Assembly: GCA_012840725.1 (NCBI GenBank)
Contig: DURQ01000041.1
Coordinates: forward strand, 1 to 64,000
Reading direction: 5' to 3'
From: Bacillota bacterium
GTDB taxonomy: Bacteria; Bacillota; Limnochordia; Darwinibacteriales; Darwinibacteriaceae
Length of the DNA: 64,000 nucleotides
In this document: positions 1 to 9,287 of the stretch, piece after piece
Layout of the letters: each line of letters begins with the position of its first letter
Numbering within the stretch: position 1 is the stretch's first letter
Program-made: the position numbers and the translations under genes
Notes under the pieces: model-generated
Database searches by the model: none
Told to the model about the DNA's origin: nothing
The model's input: the letters and a program-made list of their open reading frames with translations, nothing else

Positions 1-677
1 CCCATGTCGTGCGTGACCAGGATGATGGTGTTGTGCAGCCGCTCCTGGATGTCCTTGAGCAGCTGAACCACACCCCGCTGCACAACCACATCGAGGGCAG
101 TGGTGGGTTCGTCGGCAAAGATCACACTTGGCCGAAGCAGAGCCGCCAGTGCGATGGCCACCCTCTGGCGCATCCCGCCGGAAAGCTGGTGCGGGTAGGC
201 TTCCAGGATGGTCACGGGCAGCCCCAGCTGTTCAATGTGCTCTTTGGCGATCTCAAACATCTCATCCACAGTCTTGCCCGGAAGGTGGCTGCTGAGGAAA
301 TCCCGGTAGGTTTCCTTGATCTTGATTACCGGATTGAAGATGCTCATGGCCCCTTGAGGCACATAGGCGATGAACCGCCAGCGCAGTTCCCGCAGTTCCT
401 GCTTACTCAGGCCGTAGACATCAAATTCGGAACCGTCTCTTGTGTAGTACACACTGCCGCCAACCAGCCGCAGCGGCCTCTGCATCCAGGCGTAGAGCGT
501 CCGCATCAGGGTGCTCTTGCCGCATCCGCTTTCGCCTGCGATGCCGTAGATTTCATTCCTGCGGATCTGGAGGTCTACTCCGTCCACCGCCTTGACAATT
601 TTCTGTCCGCCGGGCACCTCGAGGATATAGTGAGCTTGGAGGTTATCCGTTCGGAGTACTACATCGCTTTGCTTCAT
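1..677 (-). CDS. Oligopeptide-type ABC transporter ATPase (DppD/OppD family), partial
   Basis: This is the ATP-binding subunit of a peptide- or oligosaccharide-type importer, acting on the inner face of the membrane. The frame is open to the left edge, so the C-terminus is missing. Visible motifs in order are Walker A GESGCGKS (about residue 45), the signature LSGGMRQRV, Walker B VIFADEPTTALD and the H-loop VTHDM right at the window edge. The ATG at 677 lies one base past the TGA (681-679) of the upstream permease, so translation is probably coupled. It is the third gene of a permease-permease-ATPase operon; a second ATPase (DppF type) is expected beyond the window. The substrate cannot be told, since this family also carries glycans in many anaerobes. 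Confidence 0.92.
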   Translation of the reverse strand, partial: MKQSDVVLRTDNLQAHYILEVPGGQKIVKAVDGVDLQIRRNEIYGIAGESGCGKSTLMRTLYAWMQRPLRLVGGSVYYTRDGSEFDVYGLSKQELRELRWRFIAYVPQGAMSIFNPVIKIKETYRDFLSSHLPGKTVDEMFEIAKEHIEQLGLPVTILEAYPHQLSGGMRQRVAIALAALLRPSVIFADEPTTALDVVVQRGVVQLLKDIQERLHNTIILVTHDM

Positions 678-678
678 C

Positions 679-1548
679 TCATTCTCCCCCTACTCTCTGC
701 ACCCGGGTGCGCGGATCTAGGTATTCACTGATGCTTACAGACATCCAGTACAGGGCAATAAAGAGCAGAACGGAAAGGGTGACCGGGGTGAGAATCCAGT
801 ACCAGCGCCTCATGAGGATAGCCTGGTAGTTAAGGGCCCATTTCAGATTCGTGCCCAAAGTGGGAATATCCATATTGGTCAAGCCGATGATGGACAGTGT
901 CATTTCCATCCCGATTGCCCAGGACATGTTGTTGATCAGCGTGGAAAAGGCCAGCGGAGTAATGTATGGCATGTACTCCTTAAAGACGAGCTGCAGAGTG
1001 GGCGTGCCGGAAAGAACGGCCGTCTTGGTGAACTCCCGTTCCCGCAGGCTCAAGACCTGTGCTCTGAGTACCCGGGCGTCCCACGCCCAGCCGAAGACCG
1101 CCAGCAGCAGCCCTGTGTTGACGATGTTCATCTTGTCCCGGATCAGCATGGCCAGCATGACCAAGATCAGGAAGAGCGGTATGACAAGAAACCCATCGCT
1201 GATGAACATCAGGACCCTGTCGGTTCTGCCGCCTTGGTAGCCGGCAACCAAGCCAACTACCACGGCGATGATGCGGGAGATCACGCCGGCTACCAGCGAG
1301 ATGATCAGCGAGTTGCGGATGGCAAAGGTCGCCTGCCAGAAGATGTCCTGCCCCCGCGAATCGGTTCCCAGTATATGCTCGTTCGAGGGTCGCAGATCCC
1401 GGGGCGCATAATACCACAGCGTGGGATCGTAGGGCGAAAAGAACGACATCACAGCCAGGGTCACCAGGAAAAGGAGAACAATGAAGGCGACAACAAACCG
1501 GTAATCTCTGAATAGGTCCCGTAACGTGCTTCCGAATGCCATGACCAT
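679..1548 (-). CDS. ABC transporter permease, DppC/OppC family
   Basis: A 289-residue inner-membrane permease. An N-terminal membrane helix (about residues 18-36) is followed by an extracytoplasmic loop with the family motif GTDSRGQDIFWQ, then about five more helices with the conserved cytoplasmic coupling region near residues 195-225 (NNMSWAIGMEMTLSIIGL). Length and layout match DppC/OppC proteins. It lies 18 bases downstream of the DppB-like gene and its stop abuts the ATPase start, so the three form one operon. No substrate-binding protein gene is present in the visible part of the operon, so it must lie elsewhere or beyond the left edge. Confidence 0.9.
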   Translation of the reverse strand: MVMAFGSTLRDLFRDYRFVVAFIVLLFLVTLAVMSFFSPYDPTLWYYAPRDLRPSNEHILGTDSRGQDIFWQATFAIRNSLIISLVAGVISRIIAVVVGLVAGYQGGRTDRVLMFISDGFLVIPLFLILVMLAMLIRDKMNIVNTGLLLAVFGWAWDARVLRAQVLSLREREFTKTAVLSGTPTLQLVFKEYMPYITPLAFSTLINNMSWAIGMEMTLSIIGLTNMDIPTLGTNLKWALNYQAILMRRWYWILTPVTLSVLLFIALYWMSVSISEYLDPRTRVQRVGGE

Positions 1549-1566
1549 TTCCTTTCTCAGCCTAGA

Positions 1567-2571
1567 TCACTTGTATCTAATTCTCGGGTCAAACAGCGGA
1601 TAGACCAAATCCACAATGAGCACCAGCGTCGTGATGGTCACGATTGAGAGGGTGATGATGCCCATGATCAGGTTGTAATCTCCGGTTGAAATAGCCGAGT
1701 AGAGCAGATGCCCCAAGCCCGGGTAGGAGAACACGATTTCCGTAATCAGTGCGCCGCTGAGAATCTGCCCGAGGGAGAGAGCAAGGTTAGTGATCTGCGG
1801 CAGCATGGCGTTGCGGATGATGTAGCGGAACATGATCCTGCGCTCCCTGATCCCGCCGAGCTGTGCGTACTGCACGAAGTCTTCAGCCTTGACGTTCTGC
1901 ACGACCAGTTTCGAAGTCTGGAACCAAGATGCACCGCCCAGAAGAACCATGGAAAAGGCAGGCAGGAAAGCGTGCCGCAGCACGTCTTTGACAAAGGCCA
2001 ACGTCCAGGCGGGCCGATGCCCGATTGTAGCGCCTCCGGAGATCGGGAACACCCGGTAGACATACCCGAACAGGATCAGAAGGCCCAAAGCGACTACATA
2101 GTAGGGGATGGGCCGGATGAACATGGCAAAGAAGTCCAGAATCTTGGACCAGAACCGGTTATTCGCGTAACCGGCCATGCCTCCGACAATGTTGCCGAAC
2201 AGCCACGAAAGCATAGTCGTGGTGAAGAGCAGCCCCACCGTCCAAGGCAGTGCGTTTTTGATGAGGGTGATAACGGGTGTGGGGAACTGGAAGAACGATA
2301 CTCCGAAGTCTCCGTGGAACAGCCGCACCCAAAAGTCCTTGTACTGTTCGAGCCAGGAGCCGGACAGCCCGTACATCTCAGTCAGAGCGTCAACCATGGC
2401 CTGGATGTGTGCTGGATCGAGGTACGTCCCCCGGGATCGGATTTCGGCTATGGTCCGCTCCACGGGGTTCGTAGGTGCCAAACGGGGGATAAAGAACACG
2501 ATGGTTATTCCCAGGAAGATGACCAAGAAGTATTGGATCAAGCGGGGAATGAGATATTTTCTGAGGAACAT
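1567..2571 (-). CDS. ABC transporter permease, DppB/OppB family
   Basis: A 334-residue permease that pairs with the DppC-like protein to form the channel of a peptide-type importer. It starts with a short cytoplasmic N-terminus (MFLRKYLIPR), then a helix, a large external loop with the usual APTNPVE segment, and the permease core with the coupling motif near GGIRERRIMFRYIIRNA and the late motif ITEIVFSYPGLG. The frame is open further upstream, but the ATG at 2571 is preceded by AGGAGG with a 7-base gap, so that start is preferred. It is the first gene of the operon. Confidence 0.9.
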   Translation of the reverse strand: MFLRKYLIPRLIQYFLVIFLGITIVFFIPRLAPTNPVERTIAEIRSRGTYLDPAHIQAMVDALTEMYGLSGSWLEQYKDFWVRLFHGDFGVSFFQFPTPVITLIKNALPWTVGLLFTTTMLSWLFGNIVGGMAGYANNRFWSKILDFFAMFIRPIPYYVVALGLLILFGYVYRVFPISGGATIGHRPAWTLAFVKDVLRHAFLPAFSMVLLGGASWFQTSKLVVQNVKAEDFVQYAQLGGIRERRIMFRYIIRNAMLPQITNLALSLGQILSGALITEIVFSYPGLGHLLYSAISTGDYNLIMGIITLSIVTITTLVLIVDLVYPLFDPRIRYK

Positions 2572-2791
2572 CTTCTGCCTCCTAACTCCGCCCGGGACGC
2601 GCGTCTGAAAAAATTGATACAGATTGAAATGCAACGGCTAACGAATCTGTTACGTTAATAACTACTGTGGATACTACCGGAATCCTTCAATTTATTCGAT
2701 CAGCTTTGTTTTCTCCGTTTAATTTTAACTGCAAAAAGGCGTGGTTTGGGACCGGTTTTTCATTATTTTCACGAGAATGAGCAAGCAAAAT
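2572..2791. other. Intergenic region upstream of the peptide-transporter operon
   Basis: Together with the two hairpins to its right, this makes about 320 bases without a gene between the transporter operon and the nucleotidyltransferase gene. The left part is AT-rich and should hold the transporter promoter on the minus strand, but no pair of boxes was convincing enough to call. No coding frame with a plausible start was seen. Confidence 0.5.
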
Positions 2792-2850
2792 GCCCGCCAG
2801 ATGCGGGCTTTGGAGAAAATGAGGCCCCGGGATACTCCTTTTCCGGGGCC
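2792..2850 (-). terminator. Tandem hairpin terminators
   Basis: There are two stem-loops downstream of the nucleotidyltransferase gene. The first one met by minus-strand transcription pairs 2843-2850 with 2823-2830 (8-bp GC stem) and is followed by TCATTTTC. The second pairs 2803-2808 with 2792-2797 and is followed by ATTTTG. The T tracts are short, so termination strength is uncertain. Confidence 0.6.
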
Positions 2851-2893
2851 GGTTTCCTTTCGTTGTTTTTTGAGCAAACTCCAAGCTCATGCC

Positions 2894-3901
2894 TTAGAAG
2901 CGGGAAGAGCGCACCGCCTCAACAACTTCGTAAAACCAGCTGTACATATCGTCCGGTCGCAGAGCCAGAAACCGATCCGTGTCAAGGAAGATCTGTCCGT
3001 CCCGAACCTCGACGCAGGAGTGAAACGGTTCCGAATTGAGCAAGCCCATCCCGCCCGCCTCTGCCCACTCGCTTAACGGGACGCTGCCTCTTACCGCCAG
3101 AGTGCTCAGCAGGTCGTAGAAGTGTTTCTGCATCATGCTGACCCTTGATCCAGATTTCTCACGCAGCTTGGCGTCAATGGCTGACCAGAGCCTGTCGATG
3201 GCTCCTTGGCGTGCGGACAGGCTTCCTGAATCGAAGGCTCCAGTTGACAGGGCGGTCTCAAGATCCTCCTCCCACCCCTCAGGCTTCCAACCCAGTGTGC
3301 GGCTCAGATGCACGAGCCACTTGTCGTGGGGCACATACTCACCGTTTGAGACAAACAGAGCGCTCAGCAGGGGCCTCACGGCGTTGTTCAGCACAAAATG
3401 CCCCTGTGCCGCATCGTTTCTGTGCAGCCAGATGTTTCCCGCGAGGCGGTAGTGCCACCAAGCTTCAAACAGGAAGCGTTCAGCAAGCGATAGATCGACA
3501 GGCTGAGAAAGCTTGGCCTGGAGCAGAGCAGCCAGTTTCTCCTCCGGGTCGTAGAGGATCTGGGCGTAGGACAGGTCCCACAGCGCCGCCATGGCGTACT
3601 CCCTGCAGAGGGCATCGTCGTAGTTCTCCAGCTTGATATCGTAAAGCTGCCCGTCGATCACGGCAATTCCGGTGGGAACTGGAGTCTTCTCCCGCTGGTA
3701 CCTCTCGAAGTGCTCCCGTTTCAAGAGAATCGTCAGATCGATTTCAGACAGGTGGTCGGCATATCCGCGGGACAGCCCTCCGCTGAGCAGGATGCCGATC
3801 AAGCCCTGGAAGGCAAGGAACCGGTCAAGGTTCCGGCCCACGTGGCCCAGGAGTTCCTCGCACTTGTTTTCACTCTGGAGTTTCACGTACGGCCTGGCCA
3901 T
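2894..3901 (-). CDS. Nucleotidyltransferase-fold protein
   Basis: A 335-residue protein with a minimal nucleotidyltransferase motif near its N-terminus: LSGGLSRGYADHLSEIDLTI, that is G-G-x-S-R-G followed by an acidic D-x-x-x-E-I-D pattern like the metal-binding residues of kanamycin-type and DUF4037-type enzymes. The remaining helical part, with many Trp and His residues, is not assigned. A longer open frame exists, but the ATG at 3901 has GGGAGGGGG six bases upstream. It overlaps the acetyltransferase gene in front by 32 bases, so the two are probably co-translated. It may modify a small molecule such as an aminoglycoside; no substrate is visible. Confidence 0.6.
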   Translation of the reverse strand: MARPYVKLQSENKCEELLGHVGRNLDRFLAFQGLIGILLSGGLSRGYADHLSEIDLTILLKREHFERYQREKTPVPTGIAVIDGQLYDIKLENYDDALCREYAMAALWDLSYAQILYDPEEKLAALLQAKLSQPVDLSLAERFLFEAWWHYRLAGNIWLHRNDAAQGHFVLNNAVRPLLSALFVSNGEYVPHDKWLVHLSRTLGWKPEGWEEDLETALSTGAFDSGSLSARQGAIDRLWSAIDAKLREKSGSRVSMMQKHFYDLLSTLAVRGSVPLSEWAEAGGMGLLNSEPFHSCVEVRDGQIFLDTDRFLALRPDDMYSWFYEVVEAVRSSRF

Positions 3902-4430
3902 GATGTACCCCCTCCCCGGCATGGCGATAGACATATCTGCAGACTTCGTGCTCTTCTCCCTGGTAATCCCCTCTTCCGGAGAATACGAGCTCAAATCCGC
4001 ATTTCTCCAGAACCCGCCGGGATGCAGTATTGCCGCCTCGACATATGCCCCAAATCTCGTCAATGCCCAGCCGGGGCATGATCTCCGTCAGAAAGGCCTT
4101 TACCGCTTCCGTGGCAAAGCCGCGGCTTGTGAAGGGTGCCGCGATGTGATAGCCGATCTCCCAAGCCTCCCCCAAGCACACAGCCTGCACGTAACCGATG
4201 TTTTCACCGCTTTTCAGCAAAACGGGATAGACAAAGGGGCCGTCAGTTCCTCTGTAACAGGAAATGAGGAACCGGATCACCTCCTGCGCCGCCTCCACCG
4301 TAGGAAAGACCTCATCCGGCACAAACCTGCGGTTGTCATCGTCCAGGGAGTTGCGGTGAACGCTCTCTGCCATGTCTTCGCTAAACTCGGTGATCAGCAG
4401 GCGATCCGTGGTGATGCTCAGCTCGTCCAT
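3870..4430 (-). CDS. GNAT family N-acetyltransferase (RimJ/RimL-like)
   Basis: A 186-residue acetyl-CoA-dependent acetyltransferase of the Acetyltransf_3 type. The N-terminus (DELSITTDRLLI) and the block AWEIGYHIAAPFTSRGFATE, the acetyl-CoA-binding region, followed by IWGICRGGNTASRRVLEKCGF, are typical of RimJ/RimL relatives. The start at 4430 has GGGAGGGAG upstream; the frame is open further but without a better site. Its 3' end overlaps the nucleotidyltransferase start, forming a two-gene unit of group-transfer enzymes. The target (protein N-terminus, antibiotic or metabolite) is unknown. Confidence 0.85.
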   Translation of the reverse strand: MDELSITTDRLLITEFSEDMAESVHRNSLDDDNRRFVPDEVFPTVEAAQEVIRFLISCYRGTDGPFVYPVLLKSGENIGYVQAVCLGEAWEIGYHIAAPFTSRGFATEAVKAFLTEIMPRLGIDEIWGICRGGNTASRRVLEKCGFELVFSGRGDYQGEEHEVCRYVYRHAGEGVHHGQAVRETPE

Positions 4431-4549
4431 GATCTGCTCTCCCTCCCTCTCCAGGAATTCTGATAGAAAAACGCAAACCCTGCCGTGCGGCAGGGAACTC
4501 GCTGGTTTTCCGGAATACAAAGCGTAAGAGATCCCGAAGGAGGATGTCT

Positions 4550-5407
4550 ATGGGCTTTCACGATGCGCACGCTACCTACGTGGGCAGCTTGCAGCTTAGA
4601 ACACTGGACCTCGAGCGGGCGGTGCAGTTCTACCGCCAAGTTGTCGGTCTGAAGACCCTTGAACAGGACGCCGGCTCCGCCACTCTTTCGGCAGATGGGA
4701 AAACTCCCCTACTCTCGCTGGTTCAGCCTGCGGGGGTGATCCCGAAGCCGCCCGGAACCACGGGCCTCTACCACTTCGCCCTCCTGCTGCCAGAACGCGC
4801 AGACCTGGCACTGTTCATCAGGCACCTTGTGGATAAAGTCGTGCGGTTTGGCGCCTCCAATCACCTGGTGAGCGAAGCCGTCTACTTCTCCGATCCCGAC
4901 GGCAACGGTATTGAGGTCTACGCAGACACTGACCCGGACACCTGGAGCTGGAGGCAGTCTGGAGTGGCTATGGACACCCTGCCCCTGGATTTTCAGGACC
5001 TGATGAAGGCCGCTCACCCTATGAAGCAGGCTTGGGATGGGCTGCCGGGGTCGACTGTCATCGGCCACATCCACCTGCAGGTCTCCGAGCTGCTTCCTGC
5101 CGAGGCCTTCTACAGAAAAGGCCTGGGCTTCGAAGTTGTCTCCCGCTACGGCCCAGGGGCACTGTTTATGTCGACTGCGAAGTACCACCACCACATCGCG
5201 CTCAACACCTGGCTCGGAGTCGGCGCGCCGCGGCCCCCCAAGAACAGCGCCGGGCTTGATCACTTCACCCTGGTCTTCCCCGATCAGCAGCTCCTGGCCG
5301 AAGCCGTTGAACGGCTGAAGGAACTGGGGACACCGATCGACGCAGCAGGCTCCCATGCGATGGTGGAAGATCCTTCGGGGAATGCTATTGTGCTTCGCAA
5401 TGCCTGA
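4550..5407 (+). CDS. VOC family protein (two-domain glyoxalase/dioxygenase fold, CatE-like)
   Basis: A 285-residue protein with two vicinal-oxygen-chelate modules, about residues 8-125 and 165-280. The first carries LRTLDLERAVQFYRQVVGL and FSDPDGNGIEVYAD; the second carries HIHLQVSELLPAEAFYRKGL and VEDPSGNAIVL. This arrangement matches CatE/YfiE-type ring-cleavage dioxygenase relatives. Metal ligands would be His and Glu in these blocks, but no substrate is evident. An ATG also occurs at 4544, directly against the AGGAGG, so the ATG at 4550 with a 6-base gap is preferred. It is the only plus-strand gene in this part of the window. Confidence 0.85.
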   Translation: MGFHDAHATYVGSLQLRTLDLERAVQFYRQVVGLKTLEQDAGSATLSADGKTPLLSLVQPAGVIPKPPGTTGLYHFALLLPERADLALFIRHLVDKVVRFGASNHLVSEAVYFSDPDGNGIEVYADTDPDTWSWRQSGVAMDTLPLDFQDLMKAAHPMKQAWDGLPGSTVIGHIHLQVSELLPAEAFYRKGLGFEVVSRYGPGALFMSTAKYHHHIALNTWLGVGAPRPPKNSAGLDHFTLVFPDQQLLAEAVERLKELGTPIDAAGSHAMVEDPSGNAIVLRNA

Positions 5408-5419
5408 CCCAGCGGTGAC

Positions 5420-6550
5420 CTAGAGTGCAACCTTCACATGAGCCAGGATCTGCCATCCGATAGTCTCGTCTTCTCGCAAAGATACTCGCTCACTTGGGAT
5501 GCTGAAGTCCGGTTGGGCAAGTCTTGCTCTTAAGCGTCCGCTACTTGCCACCTTGAGGGACTCGATCACCCATTGCGTGTTCCTATACGAGATCAGAAGA
5601 TCGGTCACTGTTCCAAGTTCGAGTTGATCAGCCGTTATCACGAGTCTGCTAAGCAGGTGACTAACCAGGGGTTGTACCTCGGTCTGTGAAGCGATTGCCG
5701 CGTCCTTCAGGGCCTCTTCCCGCACGTGAACCACACCGTTACTCATCGCAAGATGATCTGTTGAAATAGCCATGGCTTTCCTGCCCAATAGTCGCCTCTG
5801 TTCATAAAGAACCAGCGTCAAACGGGGAAACATCGGGGCAGCGAAGTCCTTGAACGTGCCATTGAGCCCTACAAAAGGCAGCTCATCGACCATTGAATAC
5901 CAGAAGGAGTTGCTGACGGTAGTGGGAATCAGGAAGCCGGGAAGAGTTTTAGTTTCGAGGATCCGGTTGAAGTCGTCTATCTGCTGGCTCAACTTGCGAA
6001 CAAGATTCCTTCGTGTTATCTCCTCATGCAGACGATCCCTCTGTTTTCGTAGTTCCAACACAGCTTGATCTTCCAATGTGGAACGCCTCGGCGTCAGCTC
6101 TTCGGAGCTCATTTCCAAGACTTCGAGGGTAGCGGCGTCCACTGCGAGGATGCCCAAACGATCACACAGAGCTCTTGCCGTATCAGTAAACCCGCTGATG
6201 CTCACAAACATGGCCAGGTAGACGTTTTCACCATAGTTGTGCTCGATGTCGAAAACCTTTCCAAAGAAGTTTCTAACATGCCCGCAAGTAACCGGCCCGG
6301 TGGCGTAGTACTCCTTGCATTCAGCTACCGCCACTCGCTGATTCTCATCTTCTCCCCAGACGTCGATTTCATGGTCAAAGACAATCTTGTTTGTTACCGC
6401 TCGATAACCCTTTGCTTGAAAAAGAGCCCTAACGCGTCCCTCTAGAGTTGATCCTCGTTTGGGAGTTTGTGCGGTCTGCAAAGGTTGCAGGGACAGGTCT
6501 TCGTGGGCATCCTCGTTCTCACTATCTTCCCAAGGCAGCCTGTCACTCAC
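5420..6550 (-). CDS. Mrr-like PD-(D/E)XK nuclease-domain protein
   Basis: A 376-residue protein. Residues about 30-140 form a restriction-endonuclease-like fold: GSTLEGRVRALF, then an Asp in HEIDVWG, then VAECKEY giving the E-x-K catalytic pattern. This matches Mrr-type modules that cut modified DNA or act in repair. The C-terminal 230 residues are not recognised; they begin with a heptad-like helical stretch (KQRDRLHEEITRR). The start is taken at the GTG at 6550, eight bases after AGGAGG, rather than an upstream TTG. The gene stands alone, convergent with the VOC gene, with no methyltransferase or specificity subunit beside it. Confidence 0.65.
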   Translation of the reverse strand: MSDRLPWEDSENEDAHEDLSLQPLQTAQTPKRGSTLEGRVRALFQAKGYRAVTNKIVFDHEIDVWGEDENQRVAVAECKEYYATGPVTCGHVRNFFGKVFDIEHNYGENVYLAMFVSISGFTDTARALCDRLGILAVDAATLEVLEMSSEELTPRRSTLEDQAVLELRKQRDRLHEEITRRNLVRKLSQQIDDFNRILETKTLPGFLIPTTVSNSFWYSMVDELPFVGLNGTFKDFAAPMFPRLTLVLYEQRRLLGRKAMAISTDHLAMSNGVVHVREEALKDAAIASQTEVQPLVSHLLSRLVITADQLELGTVTDLLISYRNTQWVIESLKVASSGRLRARLAQPDFSIPSERVSLREDETIGWQILAHVKVAL

Positions 6551-6685
6551 GGTAGGGACCTCCTGTCTATTCAAATTATTCGCAACTTAACCTTCTACTT
6601 TGTTTCTCCAACACCTCCTCGAGCTGAGTGGATAAATGAGGTCGGAACTCCAGAGTCGCGGAGTAAGATCGAGCTCAAGAAAAGA

Positions 6686-6702
6686 CCCCTCGCTTGGAGG
6701 GG
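6686..6702 (-). terminator. Rho-independent terminator
   Basis: A 6-bp stem CCCCTC/GAGGGG with a 5-base loop is followed on the minus strand by TCTTTTCTT. It lies just past the uracil-DNA-glycosylase-like gene. Confidence 0.8.
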
Positions 6703-6713
6703 CTCCATCCACT

Positions 6714-7307
6714 TCACAGCTTCAGCAGCCTTGCTGTGATCTCCTTTAGAACAGGAACTACCTCAGCCTCGAACCAGGGGTTCTGCTTCAGCCACCCGAT
6801 ATTTCGGGGCGAAGGATGTACGAGAGGTAGGTAGCGAGGCAGGTACTCCCGAAAACTTCGCACTGTTTCCGTCAGCGTCTCCTTGCGGCTTTCTCCCAGG
6901 TAATAGCCTTGGGAGTAGCTTCCCACCAGGACGATCGTCTCAACGTTTGGCATCGCCGCCAGCAGGCGGGGGTGCCATTTTTCTGCAAAGCCCCGCCGGG
7001 GAGGAAGGTCTCCTCCTTTGGATTTTCCCGGGAAGTAGAAGTCCATGGGCAGCTGCGCCAGATACTCTGAACCGTAGAATTCCTCGCGGGTGACGCCCAT
7101 CCACTCCCGCAGGCGATCGCCGCTTGCATCGTTCCAGTAGAGCCTCGTCGCCTCCGCTCTGCGGCCCGGGGCTTGCCCCACGATCACCATCCGGGCCTCT
7201 TCTGCTGCCTTGAAAAGGGGCATAATCCCCCGCTCTGAGTAATCGCGGTTCATGGGATCAGCCGCAATTTCCGCCCGGATCTGCTCGAAAACGGTCAACG
7301 GCGCCAC
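6714..7307 (-). CDS. Uracil-DNA glycosylase superfamily protein
   Basis: A 197-residue protein of the UDG superfamily, which removes uracil or related bases from DNA. Motif 1 is VIVGQAPGRRAE, the late catalytic-loop motif is LVHPSPRNIGWLKQNPWF, and the middle has the WNDASGDRLREWMG block that replaces the usual PFVGxxG loop. The four-cysteine iron-sulfur pattern of family 4 enzymes is not seen, so this is an atypical group. The start is uncertain: the GTG at 7307 lies close to AGGAAG, and a TTG at 7298 has better spacing. It begins 7 bases after the chemoreceptor gene and is probably co-transcribed. Confidence 0.75.
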   Translation of the reverse strand: MAPLTVFEQIRAEIAADPMNRDYSERGIMPLFKAAEEARMVIVGQAPGRRAEATRLYWNDASGDRLREWMGVTREEFYGSEYLAQLPMDFYFPGKSKGGDLPPRRGFAEKWHPRLLAAMPNVETIVLVGSYSQGYYLGESRKETLTETVRSFREYLPRYLPLVHPSPRNIGWLKQNPWFEAEVVPVLKEITARLLKL

Positions 7308-7313
7308 CTCTTC

Positions 7314-9164
7314 CTAGACTCCAATCTTGAACCGACCGCTCAGCTCCTGGAGGTTCTCCGCCATATGGGTCAGGGTCTGCGCGATGTCGGCGATCTGGTC
7401 CATCACCGCGAACTGCTCCTCAGCAGCTGCGCCAATTTCCATGCTGGCGTTGTTGAGCTGGATGATGTTCTGGCGAGCCTGATCCACCAAGGAGGTGATC
7501 CTGCCGATGGTCTCCACGATCCGCTCCAGGGCGGCGCCGCTCTTGAGAACTCGCTGGCTTGTCTCTTCGGCCTGCTGGGAGCTCTGAGCCATGCCCGCTA
7601 CCGCTTCCTTGGTTTCCTGCTGGATGGCCTCGATCAACTGGCTGATCTCTTTTGTCGCCCGCGCTGACTGTTCCGCTAGTTTCCGCACTTCCTCAGCTAC
7701 CACCGCAAAGCCCCGGCCTTCGTCGCCAGCCCTGGCCGCTTCGATGGCAGCATTGAGGGCCAGCAAGTTGGTCTGATCAGCAAGGCCGCTGATCACATCC
7801 ACGATCCGGCCGATCTCCTCGGAGCGCTGGGCAAGGGCCTGGATGAAGTCGGTGAGGCGGCCCATCGTCGTCCTGAGCTCTTCCGTGCCCCGCACCGCCT
7901 GTTCTACCACAGCATTTCCTTCGTCAGCAGCGTTGACAATGCCATTTACGGCATCGGTGATACTCTGCATGGCTTCAGCCGCGGCCGTGAACTCATCGGC
8001 CGTTTCCGTAACGTGCCCCATGGACGCCCGGGCCTGGGCAGTCGATGAAGCCAGTTGTTGGCTGGAGGAACTCATCTCATTTACGGCCTCCGTGATGGAA
8101 CCGATCATCTCCTTCAGGGAAGCGGCCATGCCTCCGAAGGCCCTGACCAGGCCGCCCACTTCGTCCCGGCTGCGCACATCGGGCAGGGACACCGTGAGGT
8201 CACCGCCCGCGATGGCATCTGCGGCCCGGCCAACGGCTGACAGGGGAGACAGGATCCTGCGCACTAGGACAAGAAGGAAGGCGATGAACACGACGGATCC
8301 GGCAGCCAAGCTGAGCACTACCTGCAGGCTCTGACGCCTGATCATCTCCTGGTACTCGGCGGTGTTCTGGTGGACCGCCACAACTGCGAGTTCTGCGCCA
8401 TCGTAACTGATCACAGGCAGGAAGGCGCTGGCCCAAACTCCCGTGCCTTTCTGCGCCGCTGAACCGGGCACTCTCTTCTGCAGGTCGGAAGACTGCTGCA
8501 CAGCGGCGGTGGCGGCCAACAGGTTGTAGCCCTCGTCGCCGCCTACGAACACCGCCAGTTCCACTCCTGCCTCCTCGTGGATTTCCTGCAGGAGCTGCTC
8601 TGTGAAGGGGATGTTGGTTTCCACCGTTCCGACCACTCTGTCTCCGTCTTTGATCGGCGCCCAGCCCCGCATGCCCATGCCGAAGGGCCCTCGGTCAAAT
8701 CCCGAGAGCGGACGCCCCTCCCGGCCGGCGGCGAGGATACCGCCGCGGCTCTGCACATCACCGTATGTACCCGGGCTCTGGCCTCGCACCAGGGAGGTAT
8801 CGTAGGGTGCCCGAACGTGCAGCACGTCAACCCCCAGAGATGCATTGACCTCCTGGTAGATAGACACCACTGTATCCACAATAGCAGTTCGATCCTGGGC
8901 AGCGGCGGCAGAGATGATCTCAGGCATGCCGGCCACCGCGAGAGAAACGCCCAGGGCCTGCTCTGCCTTTCCTCTGAGCTTGCTTTCGACAACCATTTCT
9001 GCCGCCTGCAGGCTGTCTTCAACCATGGCCTGTAGCAGGCGCTGCTGATTTGTCAGCACCAGCATGCCCACCAAAGCGACGGATATAACCAACGCGGCGG
9101 TGATCACTGCAAAAAGCTTCGTGCGCAGGCTGATTCCAGCTGCAGCTGCTCGGATGTTCTTCAC
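7314..9164 (-). CDS. Methyl-accepting chemotaxis protein
   Basis: A 616-residue transmembrane chemoreceptor. Helix 1 (about residues 15-40) and helix 2 (about 285-310) enclose a periplasmic sensor domain of about 240 residues that looks like a single-Cache type ([36 protein letters not shown]). A HAMP linker ([17 protein letters not shown]) leads to the cytoplasmic signalling coiled coil, whose hairpin tip holds [20 protein letters not shown] and [13 protein letters not shown]. The start is set at the GTG at 9164, eight bases from AGGAG; a GTG at 9173 touches the site. The ligand is unknown. A weak sigma-D-like promoter lies upstream. Confidence 0.93.
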   Translation of the reverse strand: MKNIRAAAAGISLRTKLFAVITAALVISVALVGMLVLTNQQRLLQAMVEDSLQAAEMVVESKLRGKAEQALGVSLAVAGMPEIISAAAAQDRTAIVDTVVSIYQEVNASLGVDVLHVRAPYDTSLVRGQSPGTYGDVQSRGGILAAGREGRPLSGFDRGPFGMGMRGWAPIKDGDRVVGTVETNIPFTEQLLQEIHEEAGVELAVFVGGDEGYNLLAATAAVQQSSDLQKRVPGSAAQKGTGVWASAFLPVISYDGAELAVVAVHQNTAEYQEMIRRQSLQVVLSLAAGSVVFIAFLLVLVRRILSPLSAVGRAADAIAGGDLTVSLPDVRSRDEVGGLVRAFGGMAASLKEMIGSITEAVNEMSSSSQQLASSTAQARASMGHVTETADEFTAAAEAMQSITDAVNGIVNAADEGNAVVEQAVRGTEELRTTMGRLTDFIQALAQRSEEIGRIVDVISGLADQTNLLALNAAIEAARAGDEGRGFAVVAEEVRKLAEQSARATKEISQLIEAIQQETKEAVAGMAQSSQQAEETSQRVLKSGAALERIVETIGRITSLVDQARQNIIQLNNASMEIGAAAEEQFAVMDQIADIAQTLTHMAENLQELSGRFKIGV

Positions 9165-9246
9165 CGTCTTCACTCCTAATGTCTGGGTAAATTAGGAATG
9201 AATTTCGTTATCAAAGCCTGGAATCCTGCTGTCCGTCCAGGGGGAT

Positions 9247-9271
9247 CCATCGGCCATAACTGGTTTTTTTA
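9247..9271 (-). promoter_or_regulatory. Possible sigma-28/sigma-D-like promoter for the chemoreceptor
   Basis: Read on the minus strand there is TAAA (9271-9268), 13 bases, then GCCGATGG (9254-9247). The flagellar sigma consensus is TAAA, about 15 bases, then GCCGATAT. The second box is close to consensus, but the spacing is short. Confidence 0.3.
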
Positions 9272-9287
9272 TCTGAACCCTGCGGTT

